From assembly GCA_036583965.1 (NCBI GenBank), contig JAZBQD010000013.1:9918763-9982762 (forward strand): DNA of 64,000 bases, written 5' to 3'. This DNA comes from Prunella strophiata (taxonomy: Eukaryota > Chordata > Aves > Passeriformes > Prunellidae). The notes below the pieces were generated by a model. The model made no database searches, was not told the DNA's origin, and saw only the letters and a list, made by a program, of their open reading frames with translations. Below, in pieces: positions 44,701 to 58,349 of this stretch. Each line of letters opens with the position of its first letter. The first letter of the stretch is position 1. The translations under genes and the position numbers were made by a program.

Positions 44701-45344
44701 TCAGCCCAGCATAATTAGGTTTGTCTTGTTTTCCTTTTTTAATAATTGAATTTGAAAGAGCAATGGAAATAAACCAGTGGTGGGATCTGACTTAAAGTGA
44801 TTAAGGCTCAGCCTGGTGCTGAGATGAGCTCAGAGCTCTCCTTGGAGTATTGCTGAGCTCTGCTTGAGGCCAAATGTTCCCCTTAGGAAGGACCAGGGTT
44901 TCCCTGTGGTTTTCCAGATTTTGGCTGCCATCTATGCAGGAACAAACACATAGGTAATAATTCTTCTGAGCTGAATGTTAAGGCACATTTCTGCATTTTT
45001 AGCAGATGTGTCTGAGCAGGATTTCCTAAAACTCCATGGGAATGGTGTGCCTGAAACTACTCCTTGTTTGCATCCCTGTATGAACCTGGGCAGTGCATTG
45101 CACCTGCAGTTCCTGGTTTAAGTAATCCCTGGAAAATGGAGTTCAAATCACTCAGTACTGAGTATTTGGAAATATGGGAACTTCCCCTCCCTCCCCCCTG
45201 GTTCTGCATATAGTTGCCATAGAGACCATGTTCCGGAGTCCTTGACAATCCATTGTTTCTCCCAAATAAACATAAAAATCTGCAGTATTAAAGCAGCACA
45301 TTCTGCATCATCCCATTCCTAAGCATTCCTTCATCAGGACCTGA

Positions 45345-45605
45345 TGTGACAGGACAAGGAGCAATGGACTCAAATTGAAAGAGGGGAAATTTGACTTAGA
45401 TTTAAGGAAGAAATTCTTCCCTGTGAGGGTGGCAAGGCCCTGGCATGAAGTTACCCAGAGCAGCTGTGGCTGCCCCATCCCTGGAAGTGTCCAAGGTCAG
45501 GTTGGATGGGATTTGGAGCAACCTGGGAGAGTGGAAGGTGTCCCTGCATGGCAGGAGGTGGAATGGGATGGGCTTTAAGATCCCTGCTAACCCAAACCAG
45601 TCTGT
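45345..45605 (+). repeat. CR1-like LINE 3' fragment
   Basis: Sense CR1 3' end of about 260 bases: 'gtgacaggacaaggagcaat', 'ttaaggaagaaattcttccc', 'tgtgagggtggcaaggccct', 'ccatccctggaagtgtccaa' and a final 'aacccaaaccagtctg'. Confidence 0.9.
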
Positions 45606-48424
45606 AAACCTGATGGGGACTTGACATTTTACAGTGTGCCAGAACTGGATGCTGGACAAACTGATAATGGGTGTAATTAGCAGCTCCAGGAATTAGCAGG
45701 CAGTAACAAATTCAATCCTGTGGAAGCAGCCTGTCCCTTGGGAACTGGGCAAACTGGCCATGCTGGGCAGATGATGGCTTGATGGGGAAGACTGTCATCA
45801 GCAAAGCCTCAGTGCTCAGGCACCTGCTCAGGGCTGGAATTAACTCCTGGAGTTGCTTTTTGTCCTTCCCTTTTCACTTTAAATACTTAAAAAGCCCTCA
45901 TGGTTTGTTGCTTCCTGCTGGAATCTGGATCCCCAGCTGACTCAGGGTGTCTGCTTGGCATTTCCTTGGCATTTTTCATCATACCTGTGTGAAACAGATT
46001 GGTATTCTTCTTTCCAAGCTGGGAATGTGAGGTGACACATTTTACTCAGGGTCTGGCAGGTCCTAGGCTGGGAATACTTTTAGCACATACTACTTGTAGC
46101 ATGTACTACTAAGTGGAGTTGTTGTTTTACACATGCTTCAGGTATTTGCCCCAGCACATGTGGTAGGATGTGTACATGTGGATAAATTACCATTGCTACA
46201 CTTTTAATTTCTTACTTAATTCCTTTCTGCAGTACTTATATTAATGATACCATATCTTGGAGGCTGGAGGCCCAAAGCTGTCTCATTCAGAACAGGAGGT
46301 GTATTGCATTTTTTTTTAAGTTTTCAGTGATACTTTTTAAAGTTTATTTGAATTTTTGGATCTGCTGAGATCAATTTGCAAGGCAGCAGAGAATCCTGAG
46401 CCAGCTTAGGCAAACACAAGTTGCCAGACATTCCTTTGCAATATATTCTGCTTTAGCACAGCCTGAAGGGTGGGCACAAAACTCTTCTAGCTCAGTGTTG
46501 CTGTGCTTCCAGCACCTTTTCTTGGCCACTGCCAGGAAAATTGCTCCTTTCTGGAACAATTTGTTCTGTGTGGTGTTTTAAGGTGCTGCTGTTTAAGGTG
46601 GGTGCCCCTGGTTAGGGTCAGGCTACCCTGGGGTTATCTCTCTTCCCTTGGCTCCCTGATGTTTCTTTGGGGGTAAAGGTTATCCTTTTGTTCTTTCTAT
46701 CCCTGCTTTGCCACATCCATCTTCTGCTCTACTCAGGGTATTCTTAAGTGCTCTGCAAGCTCCCATAAAAAACCAGCTGGGCTTATCTGGGTGTAATTGT
46801 GTTGTTTTGGCTCCTCTGGAGCTGCTGGAAATGCCACAGGGATTCCCAAAGGACTGGAAGTGTGGGCTGCACGTGCAGCAACGTGACTGTCAGGCCAACA
46901 GGTAAGTAAAGCTTAAAGGTCATCAAGGCACAGGCTGTAATTCTTCACTGGAAACCAGTTCTCCAGCTGAGAGCAGCCAGCTGAAGGTCCAAGAATTCCC
47001 CAAGGAATCAGCCTTTGCCCACTGTTGGGGTGGGTGTGATTCTCCCGGTCAGGGAAGCTCAGAGGTGGACGTGGGGCCATGGAGGGGTCAAGGACATGGG
47101 CAGGAATCTGAAATCTGTCTTCACAGCCTAGAAGGTTTATTAAAGCTCCTTAGTAGACTAAATCCACTTCCCTAAGTTAATTTTTGGTTTCTTGCCTGCC
47201 CAGAGAAGTGAGAAAGGTGCTTTGTGTCACCCTTATGGTTTGACACCAGGTAGTGTCCCCTCATTGTCATCCCATGACAGGTCAGTGACAAAGAACATCT
47301 GTAGGACAGAGGAAATGTGTTTGAACTTGGAAGCCTCTGCTAAAACAGATGTTTGGGGGGCTGTAATTGGCACCATGAGACAGGGATTTAAAATCAAGTT
47401 AGCAGATTGAACTATCTGGATTTGAATTTCAGTCTCCTCCAGACCCATCCTCCCTCCCCCAGCCCTGATTTCAAATTGCACGTTACGGAAACAGGACGGA
47501 ATGACAATGGTGCTCTTGGAATTATAGGCTGCTTGGCCAGAAGAGCTGGCAGGACAGCAAATGGAAATGTGGAGAAACACAGGCCAGTTCCAACTGGGAG
47601 CACTGAGATTCATTTTGCAGCTTGTTTGTACTGCATTAAAATCTGAGATGTTGACGTTGTCCGGCCCGAACCTCCCACGTCCTGGGGTGAGGATGTTCTC
47701 TTGTCTTTGACAATTCACTGTTGTTGGGGTTATTTTGAGAACATTAAAAGCAGTTCAGTGTGGGGGCCTCACCTGTTGGGTGGGTGTTGTTGAGAAGTGG
47801 AAGAAGGTGTTACTCAGGATGTGCCAGCCAAGCTCACTGTCACTTTTTGGAGCAGAAGTGTGTCCACTTAAAATTCCAGTGTGATGGAGCACGCTGCTCT
47901 GTGTGTACCTCCAATCCACCTGAGATGTTCTCCAGGACTCCAGCCCATCCTCTTTGTGGTGTTACCCATGAGGTGCTGCCATTGCACTTGGCCATCCTGC
48001 TGCTCCCAGGTCACATTCCCCAAGACAGCTCCAGCTTCTCCACAGGTCTGGGAGCTGTGCTGGGTCCAGCAGAGCTCGGAGCCGCTGCGGTCAGGCTGGG
48101 TCATGTGGAGAACACTGCTCCTCACTTGGTCAGTCTGACTCACTCTTGGCCAGGCTCTTTGGGAGCCTTGGTTGTGCTGATCTGTTGTTTCTGCCTTATT
48201 CTGGAGTTGGGAGGAATTTGTGTCCCAGTTAATTTGGTGTTTGGAGCAGAGGGTTCTGTAGGTCCTGGTTCCCTGATGGTGCAGTGCTCTGGGAGAACTG
48301 GGACTTGCAACCTTTTTATCTATGAGACTGTTTATCTCTTAAAACACCTTTAATGTTTAGAATTTTTTCCTATGGATGCCAAGGGATGTTGCAATTGAGG
48401 GGTAAAAAACAGCTTGTCTCTTCC

Positions 48425-48590
48425 TTTGGGGATTGGGCTGGAGTCCCTCTGCCATGGAGCCAGGCTGGGAGAGCTGAGGGTGTTCATCTGGAGAAGAAAA
48501 GGCTCCAGGGAGACCTTAGAGCCCCTTCCAGTGCCTAAAGGGGCTCCAGGAGAGCTGGAGAGGGACTTTGGACAAGAGACAACACCTTTT
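48425..48590 (+). repeat. CR1-like LINE internal fragment
   Basis: Contains 'gttcatctggagaagaaaag', 'gctccagggagaccttagag', 'cagtgcctaaaggggctcca' and 'gagagggactttggacaaga', the block just upstream of the usual CR1 3' tail. The 3' end is missing. It is closely similar to the matching part of 53315-53750. Confidence 0.8.
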
Positions 48591-49330
48591 CTGTTAGAAA
48601 AAGGTGCTTGCTTGCTTTCTTGGGAATGCTGGGATCTGGTGGGGATTTGGTGAGAATTTCATGAAGCTGTGCTGGGGAACAACTCTTTCTCTGTTCATTA
48701 CCACAAACCTTTGCCCAAAAAAAAAAAAAAAGAAAAACCTCCAGTGTATCTCAGGAATATGGTCTGGAAAACGCTGGCATGTAACCTTTGAGTGAGAGAG
48801 GAATCCAGCGGGTTGGGGCAGCAGCTCTGACCAGATTGCTACTTCCCTGTTAGCTCTGATAAGAGAACTAGGTCAGTGCTGGGGAGAAGCATTTTATCAC
48901 TGGATTCCCTTTGCTGGAATCCTGGGAGAGCCATGTGCTCCTGCTTGTGTTTCCCTTGAGATCACAGCATGGTCTGGAGCCCTGTTCTTCCCTGCTCCCC
49001 ATGGGTGTCAGGAGCATCCCTGGGGCTGCTGTGATGTCTCTGGCTGCAGCTCCCAGGGCTGTTGTTCAGGATATTGCTCTGTCTCTTGGCAGTAGATGGG
49101 ACACAGCATGCAAAGAAGCTTCTCTGGTGTTTATTCCAGTGGAAAAGGAAAGGAAGGATTTTTGGAGGCCATGAAAGGCCACGGCCTTCTGTGGTCGGCT
49201 GCTGGAACAGCGGTGTCGGAGGTGGGAGTGTGTGGGAGGTTTCCCTTTCCTTGTCCAGTAAAAAGCTTCTGTGGTGTCCAACCACTGTGCAACTGTCTCT
49301 GCTGGCAGCAAAAGCAGAAGCTGAAATGCA

Positions 49331-49430
49331 GGCATCACAGAATCTTAGAATGGTTTGGGTTGGAAGGGACCTTAAAGCTCATCTCATTCCACCCCCTGCC
49401 ATGGGCAGGGACACCTTCCATGCTCCAGCC
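49331..49430 (-). repeat. CR1-like LINE 3' fragment
   Basis: Antisense 3' end with little divergence from the common consensus: 'agaatggtttgggttggaag', 'ggaccttaaagctcatctca', 'ttccaccccctgccatgggc', 'agggacaccttcca'. Confidence 0.9.
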
Positions 49431-49984
49431 TGGATTTGAGTGCACTGAGGCACCTGGAATGTTCAATCCCTACTTTCTTAGCCCTGTTTTTGTATGCTAT
49501 TTGCCTTTATGAGTTTTTGTCCTGAGTTTTAATCCTTTATTTTTATCTCCACTTTGCTCTCCTCTTTTCATTTTAATACCCTTTTTTGTCCAGCCTGTGG
49601 TAACATCCCCTATAACATCCCCACCACCTAAAGCTTTAGTGCCAGCTGACAGAGGATACTCTAAAATATATAACCCCAAAAGAAAAGGTTATTTGGAGGC
49701 TGCTGCTTCAGTGCAGCAGAACTCCCATTCCTGCTGGTGTCTCCCTTTGCTGGTTCCCCATCACTCTGTGTATGGCTCCTGCTGAATTATTTTGTGTAAT
49801 GATTTTTGTGTGCATTCATTGCTCTGCCTTTCTGGTAGATGGCACAGATTAAATGAAGCCAGACAACGCTCTCAGTTCAGGGTAATGACTTTAACTGCAG
49901 CGTCCTTTTGTCACTGCAAATTATGGTCAGTGATGTAATGCTGGATGTGGAGATACAGTGACAAAGTGTGGGAGTGGTAAGATC

Positions 49985-50065
49985 ATCCAGAAGGGTTTGG
50001 CTTGGAAGCTTCAAGCTCATCTCATTCCATCTCCCTGCCACAGGCAGGGACACCTTCCACAACCA
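49985..50065 (-). repeat. CR1-like LINE 3' fragment (diverged)
   Basis: Antisense and shortened: 'gaagggtttggcttggaagc', 'tcatctcattccatctccct', 'caggcagggacaccttccac'. Confidence 0.75.
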
Positions 50066-50969
50066 GCTGATACCCCAAGAAGATGAATTGTATCCCTGGA
50101 AATCTTGAAGTGAAAATAGCCCCAGAGGGGAGATGTGAGACGAGCACACACAGGTAAACCCTCAGGAAATAACGAGTCCTTGGTGATCCTGGGAGATTTG
50201 AGCTCTGCAGGCACTTCTGACTCAAGAGTTCTTCATATTCTAAAGGTTTTCATATGATCATTGCAGGTTACAGCTCTGAAATCCAGAGTTGTATCAAGTG
50301 TTTCACAGGTTGCAGCCAACACCTTGCTCTTCGTCCAGAACAGAAATTTCAGTTTATTCAAAGTTTGGGTTGTGTTACATTTTTGAATGTGCTGGGCTCC
50401 CCAGTTGAGATATAATCAAATTCCCTGGTAGTTTGTGGTTTAGGTTCCCATCCCAAAATAGAATCTTGCCAGTGGTAGAACAGCTGGAAATTTCAGTATT
50501 AAGTTCATATTCCAGCTTTTTGTCTTTAAAATGAAGTGAAATCAGATGGCAGGGTCTTGCTCAACCTAGGCTCAAGTAACCAAAGACTGAAAATAATCTG
50601 CACACAAATATGATGTGTTTTGGAATTGTGACCATCTGTAGTAGTGTTCACCTTTGTTTTAAATAACTCTGAACAGCTGAAAACAACAGTTCTGTCAGCA
50701 AAGGGACTGGATATGGATTGATTGGAAAAGGGATACACAGAGGGAATAGAATTGTGTTTAAAAGCACAGAAACTGCATCAAGGCATTTGTGGCTGTTCCC
50801 TTTTTCTGCTGAGCTTTCATGTGAAGTTGTGGGGTGAGCTGAACTTTTTGTGGCCACGTGACATTTCTTCCCCCCACTTCCTTCTTTGCCCAAGTCTTGC
50901 AAGACTTCGAATCACGAGATTGAGTTCTTTGGTTCCATGGATATTTGGAGAGGGAGATGAAGTTTTCCA

Positions 50970-51240
50970 AGAGCATGGAGTGACAGGACAACAGGGAATG
51001 GGTTCAAACTCAACAAGGGTAGGTTTAGATGAGATATTAGGAGAAATTGTTCCCTGTGAGGGTGGTGAGGCCCAGGCTGCCCGGAGAAGCTGTGGCTGCC
51101 CCATCCCTGGAAGTGTCCAAGGCTAGGTTTGACAGGGCTTGGAGCAGCCTGGGCTAGTGGAAGGTGTCCCTGCCCATGGCAGGGGGTGAACTGGGTGAGC
51201 TTTATTACCCCTTCCACACAAACCATTCTGGGATTTTATT
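50970..51240 (+). repeat. CR1-like LINE 3' fragment
   Basis: Sense CR1 tail of about 270 bases: 'gagtgacaggacaacaggga', 'taggtttagatgagatatta', 'gtgagggtggtgaggcccag', 'ctagtggaaggtgtccctgc' and 'cacacaaaccattctgggat' at its end. Confidence 0.9.
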
Positions 51241-52067
51241 ATACTGATTCCTCCTCCAGCCTTGCTGGTGACATACTGGTGACATTGGTGGCAGGATTTC
51301 CCTGGAATAGGTGTGCAGCTGGACTGAGCCCAGGGCAGTGTGTGTCCCTGTGGCTGGGCATGGCCCTGGGTCACTGAGAACCCCAGAGCTTGCACAACCA
51401 AGGTTCTGGAGTGAAAAAAAAATGCCAGATGGGGCAATTAGGAAATAACCTGGAGGTCTCTGCATTTTCTCAGTGGGTGCAGCTCTTGGATCAGTCCCTG
51501 CTCCCTTGGGCCCACAGTGGTGGAGCCATCCTTGCCATGAGGAGCACGAGGGGATGGAGGTGTTTTAATGGCCTCAAACCCCCTGAATGCCTCTGTCCTC
51601 CCTTCCAGTGTGGCTCTGTGCCTTATCTTCCATAGGATATTCAAAGTGCTCCAATTAGCAGATTCCTTGTGGGCTTTTCCTCTGGTGCTTATCTCCATGA
51701 TGGCCAACTGCTCTGCAGATGTGGCTCAGCCCTGCTCCCAGAGGGTTTTCTCTCCATGCCAGGGGCAGCTTGGAACATCCATGGCCTGGTTTGGGTTTAG
51801 GATTATAACATACTCCCTAGATTTTTTTGTAAAACCAGCTCTGAGCACAGAGATGATTTGCTGATGAGGTTTTGCTGATGAGGCCCTAAGTGGCTCAGCC
51901 CAGCTGAGGCCACTGAGACCCCACAGTTGGTACTTGGGAATCCTCTGGGCTTTCCTATGTTGCAGTTTCACCAATGGGATCATCCTCTGTCCCTGCTGAC
52001 CCCAGCACCCCATCCATCCCATAACAGCATTCCTAATTGCTGCTGGTGCACTGCCTATAGAAACATG

Positions 52068-52130
52068 AATTATTGAGATTTGAAAAGCCCTTTAAGATCA
52101 TCAAGTCCAACCATTGACCTCTTAATATTT
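52068..52130 (-). repeat. Short CR1-like fragment
   Basis: Antisense piece 'agccctttaagatcatcaag' and 'tccaaccattgacctcttaa', resembling the antisense copy at 62205-62408. It is short, so confidence is limited. Confidence 0.6.
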
Positions 52131-53314
52131 ATTTTTCTTAATCTGCTTCTCATTTTTTAACAATTAAGACTGGACCTTTATTGCGAGGCTCAGACTGGGA
52201 GTTTGGGGATTCACCATCAACAGCTGCAACTTGACTTTTTCCACTTAAGGAAGAGCCTTTCTACTTCCAAGTACCAACCTTTTATAAATACTGCTCTCCC
52301 TATCCACTGGATTTGTATCTCCTCACCCCCCTTAACAGTAGCCTCTGGCTGTCTGACTTCAACTGGCCTTTTATTCCAATGTCTCTCTTTCCAGAAGGGA
52401 TCACAATCACATGGGCTGAGCAGGATTTTGCCATTAGTGGGGGGTTTTCCTGTAAGTGTTCCCTAGCAGGATGCATTTCCTCTTGCATAAGCAGGCTGCA
52501 AACCCTCCGAAGCCACAGAAACCCATCTGTTGGATTCTTGAGACAGATAAATCCTTTATAAACAGGAAAATGGGCAAACTCATGGTAGCTCTTGTGACAC
52601 ATCGTGATGGGAGATCAGAAAGGAGTGGAATGAAAAGTATCCCTGTGCGAGCTCAGCCAGCCTTTGCAGGCTCCTTTCAAAAGCTGCCACAAGGGCTGGG
52701 CTGTGCAGAGGGCACAGACTGGCAGATGAACCCAAAGTTTTGGTACAATTCAGCTGGAAGTCACTCAGGGAGGGAAGCAAGGAGAGGTTTGAAGGCTGGT
52801 TGCTGTGTCCCCACCAAGATGCCGTGTGTGGCCGAGCGGGATCCAGGAGCTGTAGATCTGTCAGCACTTCTATTGTGGAGGCCTTTGCAGGGTGTCCAAC
52901 GCTTCTGTTTTAATTTTGCTGAGGGTTGTAACTCTGGCAAAATTTAAAGGCCTTTCAGCTCCCAGTCAGGAGGTTTTAAATCCTCTAATTTTGCACTTTA
53001 CCCTCCCCAAAAATATATTCTGTCTAGCAAGTGGATAGGGAGTTCCTTAGCCAGGGTTTAACAGCATAGATAATGATCTAATTAACTTCTTTTTTTAATG
53101 CTCGTGTTCCAAGTCCACTTCCTAAGAGAAAATCCCCAGCACAGCCCCGTTAGCCATGGAGACACTTCCTTAGTCACTTGGGTATTTCCAAAGTCACTTC
53201 CCAAGGTTCCCTGAACCACCCAGGTCATCCTTTTGCAAGTGTGATAGAGGCTGAATCAGCCTTTCCTTAGGGTGAATCATCTCAGGTGTTGGTGTCTCAC
53301 CTGATAATCCTAAA

Positions 53315-53750
53315 AATGGCACAAAAAAGACATGGACCTGTTAGAGCAGGTCCAGAGGAGGCCACGGAGCTGCTCTGGGGGCTGGAGCCCCTCTGCTCTG
53401 GAGCCAGGTTGGGGGTGTTCACCTGGAGGAGAAAAGGCTCCAGGGAGAGCCTTAGAGCCCCTTTCCAGTGCCTAAAGGGGCTCCAGGAGAGCTGGAGAGG
53501 GACTTTGGATAAAGGATGGGACAAGGGGGAATGGCTTTAAGACAAAAGAAGGTAGATTTAGATGGGATACTGGGAAGAAATTCCTGGCTGTGAGGGATGG
53601 GGAGCCCCTTGCACAGATTTCCCAGAGAGGCTGTGACTGCCCCTGGATCCCTGGAAGTGTCCAAGGCCAGGCTGGGAGGTGTCCCTGCCCATGGCAGGGG
53701 GTGGAACTGGATGAGTTTTAAGATCCTTCCAACCCATTCCATGAATTGGC
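53315..53750 (+). repeat. CR1-like LINE 3' fragment, the longest in the window
   Basis: About 435 bases of sense CR1, from 'gttagagcaggtccagagga' through 'ctggaggagaaaaggctcca', 'tttagatgggatactgggaa' and 'ctgcccatggcagggggtgg' to 'ttccaacccattccatgaat'. It has the internal block plus a nearly complete 3' tail. Confidence 0.92.
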
Positions 53751-55194
53751 CAAGCCTGGAGCTCCTGCCCATAACTCTGCTGAGAGAACCTGCAGCAACC
53801 AAACTGAGCTGTGGATTTTCTTGGAGATGGGTGAGGAGGAAGAGGAGAAGGGAGGGCATCCTTTGCACGGCAGGATTGAGAAGCAATGAGGAAACTGAAC
53901 ACTCTTCCCATTTAGGGACAGTCTGTGGCAGGGCTGGGACTCTTTTTGGGGTGCTCAGGCTCCCCCTCCCTGTGCTGGGTTTTTCACCTGCTCTCCCTGG
54001 TGAGCTGAAAGAGCTGCAGCCGCTGCTCCTTCCAACCACAACCAGCACATTCCCCCCTCCTTCTCCCTGGAGAGCTGCCAGATCAAAATGGCTCTGATCC
54101 AACGCCAAGAATCACTCCCTTTGCTATGGAAATGAGCACTTGGAGGCTGCTCACCATGTGTTGATCAGAGAGTTCCTGCTAAGGATGACGAGCTGTAGGT
54201 GGGGAAGAGGGCAGGGAAGGTGTGTTCCAACAGATCCCTTTGGAACAAATAAGGATATTTTTGGAGGCATCTGAACTCTCTGCATTTTTAAAAAGTCATT
54301 TATAGAAAACCGAATGATTACCCTTTGCATCAAAGGGTGAAAATGAGGGAAGTAAAGTAGTTGGATTGCACCATGGGGTAAAGGGAGTTTCTCTCCTGTA
54401 AAAGTGGAAGGGGTGACAGATCCCCAGGATCTGATATTTGAAATGAACATTTTTTCCTGCTGTTCTGGTATTGATCAAGTGAAGAAGTGATACAATTATC
54501 CAAGTGATACAAATAATCCTTTGTAACCATCACACCTGAATTGCCAGTACTGGAGCAGCCACATTCCCAGCCCCCTGGCTCTGTGGGATGTGATTCCAGG
54601 CAATTTGCTGTGCTGGCTCAGCATGACAAGTTCAAACCTTCTCTTTACCTTCTTCCCAACAATCTGATTTTAATCTGGATTCACAGCAGGGTGGGAATGT
54701 TGCCAGGGGGTGAACACTCCTGGAAATCCACCGTGCACAAAGCAAGAGCCTTTTCCCTGCTCCTGGATGAGTTGTGCAGGCAGATGATGAGAAGGGTTTG
54801 CTGCAAGGGGTGGGAAAGGGCTGAGCTGGGCACGAGCTCCAGTGGTGTCACACTGGGCTTGGGAGAACATTCCCAATATCCTGGGGGTGGTCTGGGGTCA
54901 CCTGGAGTGGTGGGAAGATGGGGGTGATGTTGCTCTTGCATGGTGCTCACAGCCAGACCTGGCCATGAACTCAGAGGTTCAGCTGAGATTCCCAGCTCTG
55001 GGAGGAGCCCTCAGGATGGAATTGTGTGACAGGGCTCGGAATGAGTCGACACAAATCAGTAACTGGGTGTGGAACTGCATTTTTTATCATATGTCTTAAG
55101 TGAACCTTGAGACTTCAGCATTTCTTGTCATTTGGGCATCTTGGAGTTGAAATTCTCCTTTTCTTTGTGTGTGATTTGGTGAGGCTGGGATTGT

Positions 55195-55320
55195 GCTGGA
55201 AGTGTCCAAGGCCAGGTTGGATAGGAGTAGTGCAAGGTGTCCCCTGCCCATGGCAGGGGGTGGAACTGGATGAGTTTTAAGGTCCCTTCCAACCCAAACC
55301 ATTCCATGATTTTATTTAGT
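55195..55320 (+). repeat. CR1-like LINE 3' fragment
   Basis: Sense 3' end: 'gaagtgtccaaggccaggtt', 'gcccatggcagggggtggaa', 'ttttaaggtcccttccaacc', 'caaaccattccatgatttta'. Confidence 0.9.
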
Positions 55321-57033
55321 GCTCTCACCTGCTGGCTGGAGCTGGAGAGCAGCTCCTGGTTTACGAACTTCCCATCACACTCCGGTGTTCCGGGGTGTGT
55401 CCAGCGTGGAACAGGCCTTTGATTTGTGCTCTGAGGGAAACAGAAAGCTCATTACACAATTCCAGTAACTGATGGAAGTAGGGAGGGAGCCTAAGTTCAG
55501 CTTCAATAGGACAGAAATCATGAACAATTTCCCTATAGCTCTTTTCCTGTGGACATCTTAAACACCTCTGTTCTTCCCAAAATTTTGCATTTAAAACCTT
55601 AAACATTCTTAATTCTCTTTAAAATATCAGTGTGGAAAAGGTACTGTGGGGAACCCCTACCTGCTCTCTCTATGGCTGGGAATGACCATGGAGCCCATGG
55701 AGCATGAAGGTGTTCAGTGGCCTCCAGCCCACACTGGGGCAGGTGTCCCCATCACAAAACTGACCCCAAATCCATATGGACTGGGCACTGGTACATCAGC
55801 TAAGCTGCCATGGGAGTGACCAGTGCCAGTTCCCAAATGGGCTCTGGTGCAAAACAAATCCTCTGCTCCTTCTCCCTTATCTCTGTGGAACTGGAGTTTC
55901 ACTGCAGAGCTGTCTGTTTGGTTAATTGGAACATTTCCCTCCTCTTCAAACACATTCCGTGGCATTTCCCGGCTCTGATGAGCGCTTCCCTGCAGTTATC
56001 CCGCTTTTTGTCGTGGTTAATTTTTTATTTCACCTCCCAGACTACAAAACAGCCATCAACGCTCGGCGCTTCCCTGCGAAGCCTTTGCAGTCACAGACAG
56101 CCCTCTGAGCTTTCATCACATTTGCAGCAGACAGCCTGGGAGCAGGGATTTGGGATAGAACCACATTCCCAGTCTCTCACTCCAGAGCATAGAGGAGCTC
56201 CAGGGGACTGAGCAGTTTTTCCCAGCCTCTCCATGTGCTTGGGGACCTTCTGGGAGGAGAGATAGGAGGTGGACTCTACTTATTTTTATTTTTTGCCTTT
56301 TTTTAAATTTTTTTTTTTTTTTTGCTATCCCTAGAGACTGGCACAGAAATATTTTTCCCATATGTAAAAGCAAGATGCTGTATGGAGGGAGAAAGTCTGG
56401 GATGATGGGAAAAGCCCTTCCCACATGTGAGGGCTCCATAGGTTGTATCCCTAGCCCAAGGTCGGTGTTGTGCCTGGGTCTTCTCCCAGGTGCTGGAATT
56501 TTCCACACCAATTCCCTTTCCCTCTATTCTAACTCCAGCATTCTTGAAAATAATTTTTCTCAAGAAATGCTACAGACACACCAAGTTAATTGGAGTCATT
56601 AACTTGTTTCCATTACTCCTTTCTGCCTAGGAAACTCATTTTTTTAGGGTGATTTTGGAGTTAGAAGAAAGAACTGGAAGCTAGGGAACATGTGGAACCA
56701 CTTCACAGGAACACCGGATTTTGAGAGCTTGCATTTTTATTTACATCTTCTGGACCCTGTCTGACTTGAAAGTAAACAAGTTCAATCCAAGACTAGATTT
56801 ATCCCTGAAAATATGTGGAGACTTGTCTAAAAACTGCTTTTGGGATTAGGAACTTCCTTTACTGCAGTCAGGGAACACATTTAGAGTGGGGAAATTAATG
56901 CTTAACTGGCAAATTCTGTAAAAGCCCCCTGGAAATGCAGTTGGGCTGGGTTGGGTGCAAAACAACCTGAAATTTTAGTTAATAAAATAAGGAAAAGGCA
57001 AAGCTGGCTGAAAATTTGGCAGGTCTTAAGGTG

Positions 57034-57466
57034 GAGGTGTCCAAGGCCAGGTTGGATGGGGCTTGGAACAACCTGAGATAGTGGAGGGTGTCCCTGCCCA
57101 TGGCAGGGGGTGGAATGGGATAAATTTTAAGGTCTTTGGTGCCAAGAGGACAGTGCCAGACTCTTTCCAGCAGTGCCCAGCAACAGGATGAGGAGCAATG
57201 GCCATAAACTAAACCATGTGGAATTCCACCTCAACATGAGGAGGAACCTCTTCCCATGGAGGGTGGCCGAGCACTGGAACTGCCCAGGGAGGGCATGGAG
57301 TCTCCCTGTCTGGAGAAATCCCAAACCCACCTGGATGCATTCCTGTGTCACCTGCTCTGGGTGACTCTGCCATGGCAGGGGGCTGGACTGGGTGATCTCC
57401 AGAGATCCCTTCCCACCCCAGCCATTCTGGGATTCTTCCAATCCAAACCATTCCACGATTCTACTA
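57034..57466 (+). repeat. CR1-like element interrupted by a second CR1-like element
   Basis: The outer copy runs from 'gtgtccaaggccaggttgga' to about 57135 (ttttaaggtctt) and resumes at about 57434 (cttccaatccaaaccattcc) to its end near 57466. The inner copy (about 57136-57433) is of another CR1 type: 'ggatgaggagcaatggccat', 'aacatgaggaggaacctctt', 'cccacctggatgcattcctg', 'gggtgatctccagagatccc'. The outer copy reads continuously if the inner one is removed, so the insertion order is clear. It lies 150 bases before the first coding exon of CORO1C. Confidence 0.85.
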
Positions 57467-57523
57467 ACAGCGAGCGAATCTGCGTTTCCGCAGTTGCCAA
57501 AAGCGTGGCCGTGGAGCTGATGA

Positions 57524-57832
<309 letters not shown>

Positions 57833-58135
57833 TGATGTTTCTGGAGTTACCTGCTCGGCTGTGCTGTCATCCCGGCGTTTCATTATTCCCAGCGAAGGCT
57901 GTGGTGACAACGGCTGCTCGGCGGTGCCATGTATGAATGTGTTTAGTGTCTGTAATCAGTCTGATGCTTTCTGTACATTAAACACAACAAACAAGCTGTT
58001 TGCTTGACTCATCTGAGCTGATTCTGGCAGAACTTTCCAAGTAGAATCGTATTTTAGAAGGCTTTTTATAATCGAGTCTGGTTTTTCTGCTGTCAGGGAT
58101 GCAGTTGGTGGGTTTTTTTGTCACTTTGCTCAGGA

Positions 58136-58349
58136 ACCAGCCTGAACCTCAGGATTCAGCCTGAATCCAACTGCTCCTTGCAGAGTTAAACCAGGAGCCA
58201 CCTGAGCCCAACTGCTCCTTGAGACTTAAAACAGGAACTATCTGAATCCAGCAGCTCCTTGCAGAATTCATTCAGGAATGCATCTGAGCCCAACTGCTCC
58301 TTGCAGATTTAAGTTCAGGAATGCACCTGATCCCAACTGCTCCTTGCAG
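58136..58349 (+). repeat. Minisatellite of about 42-bp units, five copies
   Basis: Each unit has the core 'ccaactgctccttgcag' followed by a 'agttaaaccaggagcacctgag'-like half. Units are diverged by point changes and small indels. In four copies the core looks like a splice acceptor (pyrimidine-rich, then gcag). Confidence 0.85.

Noticed and set aside
53452..54108. 218-codon open frame on the - strand
   Set aside because: Much of it is the antisense of the CR1 copy at 53315-53750. The same peptide pieces recur wherever CR1 occurs.
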